A DNA stretch of 36,530 bases from Campylobacter sp. (GTDB taxonomy: Bacteria > Campylobacterota > Campylobacteria > Campylobacterales > Campylobacteraceae), in assembly GCF_020024835.1 (NCBI RefSeq), contig NZ_JAHHTD010000008.1, positions 1 through 36,530 of the forward strand, written 5' to 3'. Below are positions 16,570 through 23,698 of the stretch, one piece after another. The notes below the pieces were generated by a model. That model was not told the DNA's origin and made no database searches. It saw only the letters and a list, made by a program, of their open reading frames with translations. The translations under genes and the position numbers were made by a program. Each line of letters begins with the position of its first letter. The first letter of the stretch is position 1.

Positions 16570-17615
16570 TATATTATCTCCAAATCAGCACTAATTGCAC
16601 CCGCTCTTTTTAAATTTTGCATAATAGCTATGATATCATTTGGGGTAGCGCCTAGTTTATTTAGCATTCTTGCAATATTAGCCACCGTTGTTTTGCTATT
16701 AGTTATTTTCAAGGTGTTAGAAACTGGATCAAGTATGCCACCATCTTTCATATCGATTTCATTTTGAGCCAATGTTGCATTGTTATTTGGATCTATTTTT
16801 ATAGTAATATCTTTATGAGTTATCAATACTGGTTCAACTTCAATATTAACACCAGCTACCACAGTGCCAGTTCTTTCATCTATAATCACCTTAATTTCAG
16901 GTGTATAAGCTATATCTTGTTCTAAAACTCTAGCCATAAATTCAACATGAGAAAATTCCTCAGGTTTTATAAGTTTTATTGTTCTAGAATCTAAAGCTTT
17001 TGCAATATCTACACCAAAAACATTATTTAAAATTCTTTCTATATTGTTAGCTGTTTTAAAATTAGCATCTTTTAAGCTTAAAGTTAGATTATCATTTTGA
17101 CTAAAATTTTGTTGAATTTCTCTTTCTACTACAGCACCATTCATAACATTTGCTGAGGTTGAGTGAGTTCCAGCTGATCCAGGTCTTGGACTTAGACCGC
17201 CTATGGCTAAAGATCCTTGTGCTACTGCATAAATTTCTCCATCAACTCCCTTTAAAGCAGTCATTAATAATGTTCCACCTTGAAGAGATTTTGCATCTCC
17301 TAAAGAAGCTACACTAACATCAATTTTATCACCACTTCTTGCAAAAGCAGGGAGTTTTGCTGTTACCATTACAGCGGCTGTATTTTTTGACTTAATATCA
17401 TTAGGACTAATTTTTACATTCATACCTTGAAGCATATTTGATATAGATTGTAAAGTAAATTCACTACTAGTGCCATCACCGCTTCCATTTAGTCCAACAA
17501 CTAAACCATATCCTATGAGTTGATTGTCTCTAACGCCAACGACATTTGCAAGTTCTTTAATCGTAGTTGCGTATAAACTTACGCTAAAAGCTATGAAAAA
17601 TAATATGACTTTCAT
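16569..17615 (-). CDS. flgI: Flagellar P-ring protein FlgI
   Basis: The 348-residue protein has a signal peptide (about 1-16, ending SLYA) and the conserved FlgI blocks IKELANVVGVRDNQLIGYGLVVGL (split here at GVRD), GDKIDVSVASLGDA and LNKLGATPNDIIAIMQNLKRAGA. It assembles the periplasmic ring around the flagellar rod. It is first in the leftward flagellar set and has an exact sigma54 promoter 42-57 nt before its ATG. The ribosome-binding site is AAAGGA. Confidence 0.97.
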   Translation of the reverse strand: MKVILFFIAFSVSLYATTIKELANVVGVRDNQLIGYGLVVGLNGSGDGTSSEFTLQSISNMLQGMNVKISPNDIKSKNTAAVMVTAKLPAFARSGDKIDVSVASLGDAKSLQGGTLLMTALKGVDGEIYAVAQGSLAIGGLSPRPGSAGTHSTSANVMNGAVVEREIQQNFSQNDNLTLSLKDANFKTANNIERILNNVFGVDIAKALDSRTIKLIKPEEFSHVEFMARVLEQDIAYTPEIKVIIDERTGTVVAGVNIEVEPVLITHKDITIKIDPNNNATLAQNEIDMKDGGILDPVSNTLKITNSKTTVANIARMLNKLGATPNDIIAIMQNLKRAGAISADLEII

Positions 17616-17656
17616 TGATTATTCCTTTAATCTATTGCTTTTTAGTTTAGATAAAA

Positions 17657-17672
17657 GCAAAAAAAGTTCCAA
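17657..17672 (-). promoter_or_regulatory. Sigma54 (RpoN) promoter of flgI
   Basis: On the minus strand TTGGAAC at 17672-17666, five T, then TTGC ending at 17657 match the RpoN consensus TTGGCAC-N5-TTGC, with the required GG-N10-GC spacing. Transcription would start near 17645, about 30 nt before flgI. In Campylobacter such promoters are activated by FlgSR for rod and hook genes. Confidence 0.85.
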
Positions 17673-17683
17673 TAATAATTTTA

Positions 17684-18340
17684 TTACTTAAAAGTATAAA
17701 AACTTAAAGTTGTATTACCAAATTTTTTTTCTTTTATTTTATGAAAAAAGTTGATATTTTGTGGAGTTTTGAAGGTGCTATGATGTTCTAATATGATAAT
17801 TTTAACATTTTTGCTTTGTATCATTTCTATCATTTTGAGTATTTTTTCATAAATATTAAAAAAACCCTCGCGAATATCAAAAGGAGGATCAAAATACAAA
17901 ATAATTTCTTCTTTTGTGTCTTGTATAATTTGTGGAGTTTTTTTGAAGGTATCGTTGTTAAAACATATTGTGTTTTTATCAATATTTGAGGCATTTTTTA
18001 ATGCTATTTCATAAGCTTTTTTATCTAATTCTATAGCATAACTTTTTAAACAACCATTGCTTCGTGCTTCAAGTGCCATTGAAGCACTTCCTCCAAAAGC
18101 TTCTATGAAAATTTTATTTTGTAATTGAAAACGCAAAACATTAAAAACGCAAGATTTTACTATATTTTTTGTGCTTCTTGTAGTTTTTAAATTAGGTAAA
18201 AGTATTTTTTTACCTTTAAATATACCACTTTCTATGCAAGAATATAATTTTTGAGATTTTTCTTGATTGAGATTAAATTTTTCTTTTATATAAGAATTTA
18301 AAGGCTCTTTTGTATTTTTAAGTATGTATTTTTTAGACAT
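17684..18340 (-). CDS. rsmD: RsmD-like 16S rRNA (guanine-N2) methyltransferase
   Basis: The 218-residue Rossmann methyltransferase has motif I FIEAFGGSASMALEARSNG, the acidic AIELDKKA after strand 2, and the catalytic DPPF (ILYFDPPFD) that in RsmD modifies G966 of 16S rRNA. The upstream TRSTKNIVKSCVFNVLR segment matches the RsmD substrate-binding 'RPT...RE..FN.L' region. The N-terminal 45 residues are longer than in typical RsmD. It is the last gene of the leftward 20070-17684 cluster, 7 nt after the previous gene. Confidence 0.82.
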   Translation of the reverse strand: MSKKYILKNTKEPLNSYIKEKFNLNQEKSQKLYSCIESGIFKGKKILLPNLKTTRSTKNIVKSCVFNVLRFQLQNKIFIEAFGGSASMALEARSNGCLKSYAIELDKKAYEIALKNASNIDKNTICFNNDTFKKTPQIIQDTKEEIILYFDPPFDIREGFFNIYEKILKMIEMIQSKNVKIIILEHHSTFKTPQNINFFHKIKEKKFGNTTLSFYTFK

Positions 18341-18347
18341 TAGTGGA

Positions 18348-18728
18348 TTATTCTTGTAAAAGATTTTTTAAATCTTTTTTGTAAAAATCAAAAATCTCAT
18401 CTATTTTTTTATGTGTTTGATTACGCAGTTGTTCTAATAATGTCTCACATTTTTGATTCATAATTTTCTTTTCGCGATAAGCAATTTTATAAGCCATATT
18501 TTGTAAGCTTGCATTAAATTCTTCTAAAGCTTGCAATAATTCTTTAGTGCTAAAAGGTATGCTTAAAAAAACAGAATGCTTACTGATGATAAATTGTGGT
18601 TTTTGAGAATGAATTTTTTCATCACAAACAATAAAATCACAATCCTTTTTCAAAACTAAATGTTCTTTTAAGATAAGCTCCAAGGTTTTTTCTAAGATTA
18701 AATCTTTGCATTCAAGGGAAATTTTCAT
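18348..18728 (-). CDS. Conserved hypothetical, possible degenerate receiver-like domain
   Basis: The 126-residue protein corresponds in position to Cj1460. I do not recognise a named family with certainty. Residues 1-70 alternate short strands and helices, with DFIVCDEK, FIISKHSVFLSIPFS and KELLQALEEF in the order and spacing of strand 3, strands 4-5 and helix 5 of response-regulator receivers, including a Pro after strand 5. The receiver acidic pocket and the invariant Lys are not convincing. The last 50 residues are a charged helix, probably a coiled coil. It overlaps the gene before by 4 nt (ATGA). Confidence 0.5.
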   Translation of the reverse strand: MKISLECKDLILEKTLELILKEHLVLKKDCDFIVCDEKIHSQKPQFIISKHSVFLSIPFSTKELLQALEEFNASLQNMAYKIAYREKKIMNQKCETLLEQLRNQTHKKIDEIFDFYKKDLKNLLQE

Positions 18729-19420
18729 TCTACTAAACTCACTTTTAAGGAATGTTTTTTTAAGGTATGTGGGATTATACCCAAAGTTAGATTTGCAAGT
18801 TCTGAAAAGGTTAAGATGTAAAAATCTTTAAAATTTCTTCCAGATGTAGCTTGTAATTCTTTAAAACATTTATCAAACATATAAAGAGCATAAAAATTTT
18901 CTACAACTAAAAAATCGCTTCCACTATCATAAGCATCTAAAACTATAGCAGCTGCCATTTTATAAGCTAATTGAGGATTTAGTGTTAAAAAACTATATCC
19001 ACACGTTTTATATTTTCTTTCAAAATCTATAATATTAGCACGAAGAATTTTAGCTAATTGTAGTGAGGATTGTGCTTGAGATAAACCTTGATATATAGAA
19101 ATATTAAATCCATCAAAATAATGTTTAATATGCTCTTGTTTTAAATTTTGAAGAAAAATATTAGGAGCGTATTGAATTTTTTCAATCCGACTTAGTATAT
19201 CATAAGAACTAAATTCACACGCTAAAATCTTATCATCTTCATCCATCATCTTTTCGTATTCTTTTAATGCATCTTTAGGGCTGTAATCAATGATAAAATA
19301 ATTATCTCCCAAAGGTTTTTTGCAAATTTGATTTTTTACTCCAATAAGCTCTAATGCATCTGCAATGATATCAAAACAATGAAATAGATCATTATTAGTA
19401 TTAGTATAAATTTTATACAT
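18725..19420 (-). CDS. Cysteine-poor HdrB/SdhE-like (CCG-domain) protein
   Basis: The 231-residue protein corresponds in order to Cj1459. Its second half follows an HdrB/SdhE CCG domain by eye: a helix, 'ANIIDF', TCG (139-141) where the family has CCG, LNPQLAYKMAAAIV, DAYDSGSDFLVV, then a helix where the family has PCxxC (here FYALYMFDKC), and a final FSELANLTLG. Only five cysteines remain (C15, C33, C68, C140, C185), and a cluster-binding CxnCCGxmCxxC set is absent. HdrB-type subunits normally pass electrons to a quinone or disulfide; this one probably cannot bind the cluster. It lies 11 nt after the SdhB-like gene, which is degenerate in the same way. Confidence 0.6.
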   Translation of the reverse strand: MYKIYTNTNNDLFHCFDIIADALELIGVKNQICKKPLGDNYFIIDYSPKDALKEYEKMMDEDDKILACEFSSYDILSRIEKIQYAPNIFLQNLKQEHIKHYFDGFNISIYQGLSQAQSSLQLAKILRANIIDFERKYKTCGYSFLTLNPQLAYKMAAAIVLDAYDSGSDFLVVENFYALYMFDKCFKELQATSGRNFKDFYILTFSELANLTLGIIPHTLKKHSLKVSLVE

Positions 19421-19431
19421 ATTTTTCCCTT

Positions 19432-20070
19432 TTAAAACATAAGTCTTGCATAGCCAGCTTTAACAAGCAATATTTTTAATTCTTTAATATAAGCTTCATA
19501 GTCAGATTCATTAGATGAAATAAAATTTTTAAAACTCGTATGATAATAAATTCCTTTTTCTTCATCTGCAATTAATTTTAAGAAATAAGGAGTTTTTTCA
19601 GGATATTTTAAAAGCATTTTATAAGCAAATATAAAAAAACTATCACCTAGATATTGAGGTAAAAATTCTCTCACCTCACTAGTATAATATAAGAAATCAT
19701 ATTGTCTATAAAGTTCTATATCGTGAGTATCAACTAAATTTTCAAAAAGTTTAAATTTTTCATAAAAATCACTTTTGTCAATGATGAGATCTTTAATAGC
19801 TCTTTTAGTATCTAGTGGCTCTATGATTAATTCTGTTCCAAATTGCTCTATGATATTTTTTAAATTTCGTCTTTGTCTAATAGCAATCTGGTTGATCTTA
19901 ATGCAACTTTCAGAATTATCTTCAAAATCAAAATATATATCATCTTTTTTAATTTGTAAAAGTAAGTCATAAACCCTTTGAAAATTATCACTTTCATAAA
20001 TATATGGTTTATAATAAGCTAAATAATCACTATTTTTGTCAAAACGAAAAATTCTTAAAATTATTTTCAT
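19432..20070 (-). CDS. Cysteine-depleted SdhB/FrdB-like protein (DUF5644-type)
   Basis: The 212-residue protein aligns by eye along its whole length with the iron-sulfur subunit of non-classical succinate dehydrogenase/fumarate reductase. IILRIFRFDKNSDYLAYYKPY matches the SdhB N-terminus. ELIIEPLDTKRAIKDLIID with SDFYEKF matches the conserved 'iePL..fpviKDLvvd..dFf' segment. QYLGDSFFIFAYKML with EEKGIYYHTSF matches the part that normally carries the 4Fe-4S and 3Fe-4S cysteines. SdhB has about ten ligand cysteines; here only C56 remains, so no cluster could form. The gene is first in a leftward operon with a TATAAT at 20100-20095 and an AAGGAT site. Function is unknown. Confidence 0.65.
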   Translation of the reverse strand: MKIILRIFRFDKNSDYLAYYKPYIYESDNFQRVYDLLLQIKKDDIYFDFEDNSESCIKINQIAIRQRRNLKNIIEQFGTELIIEPLDTKRAIKDLIIDKSDFYEKFKLFENLVDTHDIELYRQYDFLYYTSEVREFLPQYLGDSFFIFAYKMLLKYPEKTPYFLKLIADEEKGIYYHTSFKNFISSNESDYEAYIKELKILLVKAGYARLMF

Positions 20071-20094
20071 AATTATATCCTTGTATTATTTTGC

Positions 20095-20100
20095 ATTATA
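20095..20100 (-). promoter_or_regulatory. -10 element for the SdhB-like/HdrB-like/rsmD operon
   Basis: TATAAT on the minus strand (20100-20095), within TATATAAT, lies 25 nt before the ATG at 20070. It is followed by AAGGAT at proper spacing. Confidence 0.5.
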
Positions 20101-20167
20101 TACATTTTAAACTTATAAAAATTTGATTATTATAAAAAATTAAATTCATTTTGTATAGAATATTCTT

Positions 20168-20995
20168 ATGGATAAAGAAAAATTTGTTATTAGTGCTTTT
20201 GCTAATTCTATTAACGGAGATGATGGTGCTGTCGTAGATGGTTATTGTTATTCTAAAGATCTATTTTGTGAGGATATCCATTTTAAAAGAACTTGGATGG
20301 ATTTAAAACAAATAGGTGCTAAAGCTATGATTGTCAATATTTCTGATGCAATCGTTATGAATTCGATTCCAAAATATGCTCTATTAGGACTTTCTTTACC
20401 AAAAGATTTATCTTTAAATGATATAAAAAAAATACAACAAGGCTTATTGCAAGAAGCTAAAAATTTTAAAATACAAATTATAGGTGGTGATACCATAGCT
20501 GATAATAAAATTAATATCAGCATTACTATTATTTCTAAAGTCAATAAGAATCAAAAAGTAACATATCGAAAAGGTTTAAAAAAAGGTGATTTTTTAGCTT
20601 TTAGTGGAAAATTAGGAGATAGCATAAAGGGTTTAAGAATTTTACAAAGAGGTTCTTTGCTTCATTCTAAACATAGATTTATAAGACCTAGTTTAAGATC
20701 AAATTTTTTTTATGATATAGCTAAAAAAATAAATGCGAGTATGGATTTATCAGATGGTTTAAATAAAGATTTATCAAGAATGCTTGCTATTAATCGTTTA
20801 GGTATTAAATTTCTTAGAAAACTTAGTTTTTTTGAATTAAATAGTGCAGAAGAATATGAAATTTTATTTGCATTTAATAAAAAATACAAAGCCTATATAG
20901 AGAATATGGCTAAAAAACATAGAGTGAAAATAAATATTTTTGCAAAAACTAAATTAGGAAGGTATATGTATTATGGAAAAGAACACCATTTTTAA
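20168..20995 (+). CDS. thiL: Thiamine-monophosphate kinase
   Basis: The 275-residue protein phosphorylates thiamine phosphate to thiamine diphosphate, the cofactor of the pyruvate oxidoreductase at 3876. It has the ThiL/PurM-type blocks GDDGAVVDGY near residue 20, an AMIVNISDAI helix, IIGGDTIAD, YRKGLKKGDF, and MDLSDGLNKDLSRM. It is slightly short for the family. The ATG has no recognisable Shine-Dalgarno. TATAGA at 20154-20159 is only 8 nt upstream, so a leaderless message is possible. The 3' end overlaps truD by 23 nt, as in C. jejuni (Cj1458c-Cj1457c). Confidence 0.92.
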   Translation: MDKEKFVISAFANSINGDDGAVVDGYCYSKDLFCEDIHFKRTWMDLKQIGAKAMIVNISDAIVMNSIPKYALLGLSLPKDLSLNDIKKIQQGLLQEAKNFKIQIIGGDTIADNKINISITIISKVNKNQKVTYRKGLKKGDFLAFSGKLGDSIKGLRILQRGSLLHSKHRFIRPSLRSNFFYDIAKKINASMDLSDGLNKDLSRMLAINRLGIKFLRKLSFFELNSAEEYEILFAFNKKYKAYIENMAKKHRVKINIFAKTKLGRYMYYGKEHHF

Positions 20996-22088
20996 ACCTC
21001 TTTATGCTTTAAATCATAGTCCTATAAATGTTTATTTTTCTAAAAATAGTAATGATTTTGTAGTAAGAGAAAAACCTTTATATGATTTTAGCGGTAAAGG
21101 AGAGCATCTTATCTTGCATATTCAAAAAAAAGATTTAAGCACAAGTGAAGCTTTGCGAATTTTAAGTGAGCAAACTGGTGTAAAAATGAGAGATTTTGGA
21201 TATTGTGGTCTTAAAGATAAGCAAGGACTAACTACTCAATATATTTCAATGCCTAAAAAATTTGAAGGTAATTTAAAAAATTTTCAACATGAAAAAATGA
21301 AAATACTAGAAAATTTTATTCACGATAATAAACTTAGAATAGGTCATTTAAAAGGAAATTCCTTTTTTATAAGACTTAAAAAAGTTTCAAATATAGATGC
21401 GCTTAAAATCAAACAAGCTTTTGATACTCTTAAAAATCAAGGTTTTGCTAATTATTTTGGATATCAGCGTTTTGGAAAATTTCAAGATAATTTTTATCAA
21501 GGTTTAGAAATTTTAAGAGGAAAAAAAAATATAAAAAATAAAAAAATACAAGATTTTTTGATTTCTGCTTTTCAAAGCGAACTTTTTAATAAATATTTAA
21601 GCAAAAGAATAGAAATTTCTCGATTTATTGAAGAATTTAACGAAAAAGAAGTAAGAGAAATTTATATGCTTGATAAGCAAGAATATAAATCTTTAAAAGA
21701 ACAAAAACAATTTTTTAAGCTTTTGCAAGGAGAAGTTTTAGGTCATTATCCTTTTGGAAAATGTTTTATTTGTGAGAATTTGCAAGATGAGTTAGAAAGA
21801 TTTATGCAAAGAGATATTAGTGCTATGGGGCTTTTGTTGGGAATGAAAGCTTATGAGTGTCAAATAGGAAGCTTAGCACAGAAAATAGAGAGTGAAATTT
21901 TTTTAGATTTTTATGAATATAAAATTAAAATGCAAGGTTCAAGAAGATTTTTATGGTCTTATATGCAAGATTGTAAATACTACTATGATGAAGAAAAAGC
22001 ACATTGTATTTTAGAGTTCTTTTTACAAAAAGGTTCATATGCAACGATTGTTTTAGAAGAAATTTTACATATTGATATACAAGGGTGA
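20973..22088 (+). CDS. truD: tRNA pseudouridine-13 synthase TruD
   Basis: The 371-residue protein is the TruD-family pseudouridine synthase acting on U13 of tRNA-Glu. Motifs are NDFVVREKPLYDFSGKGEH, the catalytic-Asp segment GYCGLKDKQGLTTQYIS, GNSFFIRL, NYFGYQRFG and a late GSRR segment. The length is normal. It starts inside thiL and has an AGGAAGG-like site upstream. Poly-A runs around 21522-21547 are within the reading frame and do not disturb it. Confidence 0.93.
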   Translation: MEKNTIFKPLYALNHSPINVYFSKNSNDFVVREKPLYDFSGKGEHLILHIQKKDLSTSEALRILSEQTGVKMRDFGYCGLKDKQGLTTQYISMPKKFEGNLKNFQHEKMKILENFIHDNKLRIGHLKGNSFFIRLKKVSNIDALKIKQAFDTLKNQGFANYFGYQRFGKFQDNFYQGLEILRGKKNIKNKKIQDFLISAFQSELFNKYLSKRIEISRFIEEFNEKEVREIYMLDKQEYKSLKEQKQFFKLLQGEVLGHYPFGKCFICENLQDELERFMQRDISAMGLLLGMKAYECQIGSLAQKIESEIFLDFYEYKIKMQGSRRFLWSYMQDCKYYYDEEKAHCILEFFLQKGSYATIVLEEILHIDIQG

Positions 22089-22106
22089 GATAAAATATAT
22101 TAAAAT

Positions 22107-22121
22107 TGATATTAAATATCA
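22107..22121. promoter_or_regulatory. Perfect inverted repeat, possible operator
   Basis: TGATATTAAATATCA is a 7+1+7 perfect palindrome ending 22 nt before the -10 at 22144, so it covers the -35 region of the flavodoxin operon promoter. It has no T-run and is not a terminator. The binding protein is unknown; it differs from the Fur box downstream. Confidence 0.4.
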
Positions 22122-22143
22122 GTTTAAATTTATTTTTTTAAAT

Positions 22144-22149
22144 TATAAT
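22144..22149 (+). promoter_or_regulatory. -10 element of the DUF2325-flavodoxin operon
   Basis: A perfect TATAAT lies 33 nt before the ATG at 22183 and shares its last three bases with the Fur box at 22147-22165. Confidence 0.6.
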
Positions 22150-22165
22150 AACCATTATCATTATT
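22147..22165. promoter_or_regulatory. Fur box overlapping the promoter
   Basis: The complement reads AATAATGATAATGGTTATT, which matches the classical 19-bp Fur consensus GATAATGATAATCATTATC at 15 of 19 positions by my count. It covers the end of the -10 and the expected start point, an ideal repressor position. Iron-limited induction of the downstream operon is therefore expected. Confidence 0.65.
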
Positions 22166-22182
22166 TAATACAAGGAAAAAAA

Positions 22183-22500
22183 ATGTCAGTTTTGGTTATT
22201 GGTGCAGATGAGATCACCCCTATTAAAGCGGTTTTGACAAATTTAGGTGCAAAAGATATCCAACATTGGGATGCTAGAAATGAAAATAGAGTAAATAGAA
22301 AACCTATTCCTCAAAGCACGCAATGTATTGTAATGCTTACTAGTTTCTTAAATCACAATACTATGAAAAAAATTAAAACTGAAGCTAAAAAAAGAAATAT
22401 ACCTTTAGTGTGTGCTAAGCGTAGTGTAAGTTGTGTGTATTGTGAGTATTGTAAAGTTTTTGGGTTAGATCAAAAATATGAGTGTATCAATAAAGGATAA
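22183..22500 (+). CDS. DUF2325 family protein
   Basis: The 105-residue Rossmann-like protein begins VLVIGADEITPIKAVLTNLGAKDIQHWDAR (broken here after KAVL) and has the DUF2325 pattern of a GAD motif, a WDAR turn, and a Ser/Cys-rich C-terminus with CVYCEYC that could bind metal. I chose the ATG at 22183 because AAGGA lies 7 nt upstream and the DUF2325 fold starts there; an upstream in-frame ATG would put its own promoter and Fur box inside the gene. It is first of three genes ending in flavodoxin and corresponds to Cj1384c. Function is unknown. Confidence 0.8.
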   Translation: MSVLVIGADEITPIKAVLTNLGAKDIQHWDARNENRVNRKPIPQSTQCIVMLTSFLNHNTMKKIKTEAKKRNIPLVCAKRSVSCVYCEYCKVFGLDQKYECINKG

Positions 22501-22502
22501 AA

Positions 22503-23174
22503 ATGTTTGGATTTATTAAAAATCAACAGATTATTCCAAATATTTTTGAAAGTTATTCTCAAAATGAAATAAATTATATATTTTTAAATTTTTATAATGC
22601 GTTAAATGAAAGTGATATGAGAGTTCCTTATAAATATGCAAAAGTAGCTAAGAATTTAAAAGATATATTTAAATTATATATCCAAGATTTGCTTAAAAAA
22701 GATGATATTTTTAAACAATGTGCTCATTCTAAAGAAATTATTGCAATTTATAAGAAAAATGGATTTTGTGATAGTTTAAAATATAAAAATCCTAATTCAA
22801 TTTCTGCAAAATTAATATTAAAAGTATTTTTTAAAGAACAATTTTTGATTGATCCTCAAATTGTTTTTGAGAATTTTGTTTTTGATAAAATTTGTAAAAC
22901 TAATCCGCAACTAAAAATAGATATAAAAGATAACTTGTGTATAATAAATGATAAAATGGCTATTAATGCGAAATTTTATCAAGATGAGGAAAATGATATA
23001 AATCTTGCATTAAAAATCATTAGTAAAAATTCTTTTGATAAGTTTTATATTGTGTATCCAAGAAACAAGAACTTTACTCAATATAAACATATTAGACATT
23101 TTTTATGTGGAAATAATAATACTTTGTTAAAATTAGTTCCCTATACTATTAATAATCAAATTTTAAGGAGATGA
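22503..23174 (+). CDS. Conserved hypothetical protein of the flavodoxin operon
   Basis: The 223-residue, Lys/Asn/Ile-rich protein has no family I recognise. It has no signal peptide or membrane segment. The N-terminal 90 residues are helical; a mixed alpha/beta part follows with a final 'KFYIVYPRNKNFTQYKHIRHF' segment (split here after RNKN). It lies 2 nt after the DUF2325 gene, and its TGA sits within the ATG repeats that precede fldA, so all three are translationally linked. It corresponds in order to Cj1383c. An iron- or redox-related role is suggested only by the Fur box and neighbours. Confidence 0.6.
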   Translation: MFGFIKNQQIIPNIFESYSQNEINYIFLNFYNALNESDMRVPYKYAKVAKNLKDIFKLYIQDLLKKDDIFKQCAHSKEIIAIYKKNGFCDSLKYKNPNSISAKLILKVFFKEQFLIDPQIVFENFVFDKICKTNPQLKIDIKDNLCIINDKMAINAKFYQDEENDINLALKIISKNSFDKFYIVYPRNKNFTQYKHIRHFLCGNNNTLLKLVPYTINNQILRR

Positions 23175-23176
23175 TG

Positions 23177-23668
23177 ATGGCAGTAGCAGTGATTTTTGGG
23201 AGTTCTATGGGAAATACCGAGAGTGCAGCTGGTATGATTGCACAGAAATTAGGAATTTCTGATGTATTAAATATTGCAGATATTGATGCAGATAAAATTA
23301 ATTCTTATGATAAATTAATTTGTGGAACTTCTACTTGGGGAAGCGGTGATTTGCAAGATGATTGGGATAGTTTTGACTTTTCAAAATTAAATCTTAATGG
23401 CAAAATAGTAGCAGTTTTTGGTATGGGAGATAGTGAAAGTTATTCAGATACGTATTGTGGTGCTATGGGAAAATTAGCTCAAGAATTAAAATCAGCTGGT
23501 GCAAATCTTGTTGGTGCTGTTTCTACTGGTGGATATACTTTTGAATCAAGCGATGCAGTAGAGGGTGATAAATTTGTAGGACTTGCCTTAGATAATGACA
23601 ATCATGAAGATTTAACCGAGAGTAGAATTGATGCTTGGATTGAACAAATTAAACCTTCTTTTTCTTAA
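23177..23668 (+). CDS. fldA: Flavodoxin
   Basis: The 163-residue long-chain flavodoxin carries the FMN phosphate loop GSSMGNTESAA, the 50s-loop GTSTWGSGDLQDDW whose aromatic stacks on FMN, and the 90s-loop GMGDSESYSDTYCGA. It shuttles low-potential electrons, most likely from the pyruvate oxidoreductase at 3876. Three ATGs follow AAGGAG (23165-23170) in a row; I chose the third (23177) because it has a 6-nt spacer while the first abuts the site. It is the last gene of a Fur-box operon, fitting flavodoxin's use when iron is short, though Campylobacter needs it constitutively. Confidence 0.95.
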   Translation: MAVAVIFGSSMGNTESAAGMIAQKLGISDVLNIADIDADKINSYDKLICGTSTWGSGDLQDDWDSFDFSKLNLNGKIVAVFGMGDSESYSDTYCGAMGKLAQELKSAGANLVGAVSTGGYTFESSDAVEGDKFVGLALDNDNHEDLTESRIDAWIEQIKPSFS

Positions 23669-23698
23669 AAAATAAGATGTCTTTATTTTAGACATCTT
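23666..23698 (-). terminator. Intrinsic terminator at the fldA/YhbP-like convergence
   Basis: An 8-bp stem AAGATGTC/GACATCTT with a 9-nt loop spans 23674-23698. On the minus strand it is followed by ATTTTTT, so it ends the leftward dut-YhbP transcript. It overlaps the last codons of that gene. On the plus strand there is no T-run, so its use for fldA is doubtful. Confidence 0.7.

Noticed and set aside
21522..21547. Poly-A runs in truD as a frameshift or switch
   Set aside because: The frame is continuous and the encoded Lys-rich loop is typical for AT-rich genomes.
22072..22182. N-terminal extension of the DUF2325 protein from an ATG at 22072
   Set aside because: It would run through the promoter, palindrome and Fur box and encodes low-complexity Lys/Ile/Tyr residues outside the fold; the ATG at 22183 has an AAGGA site.
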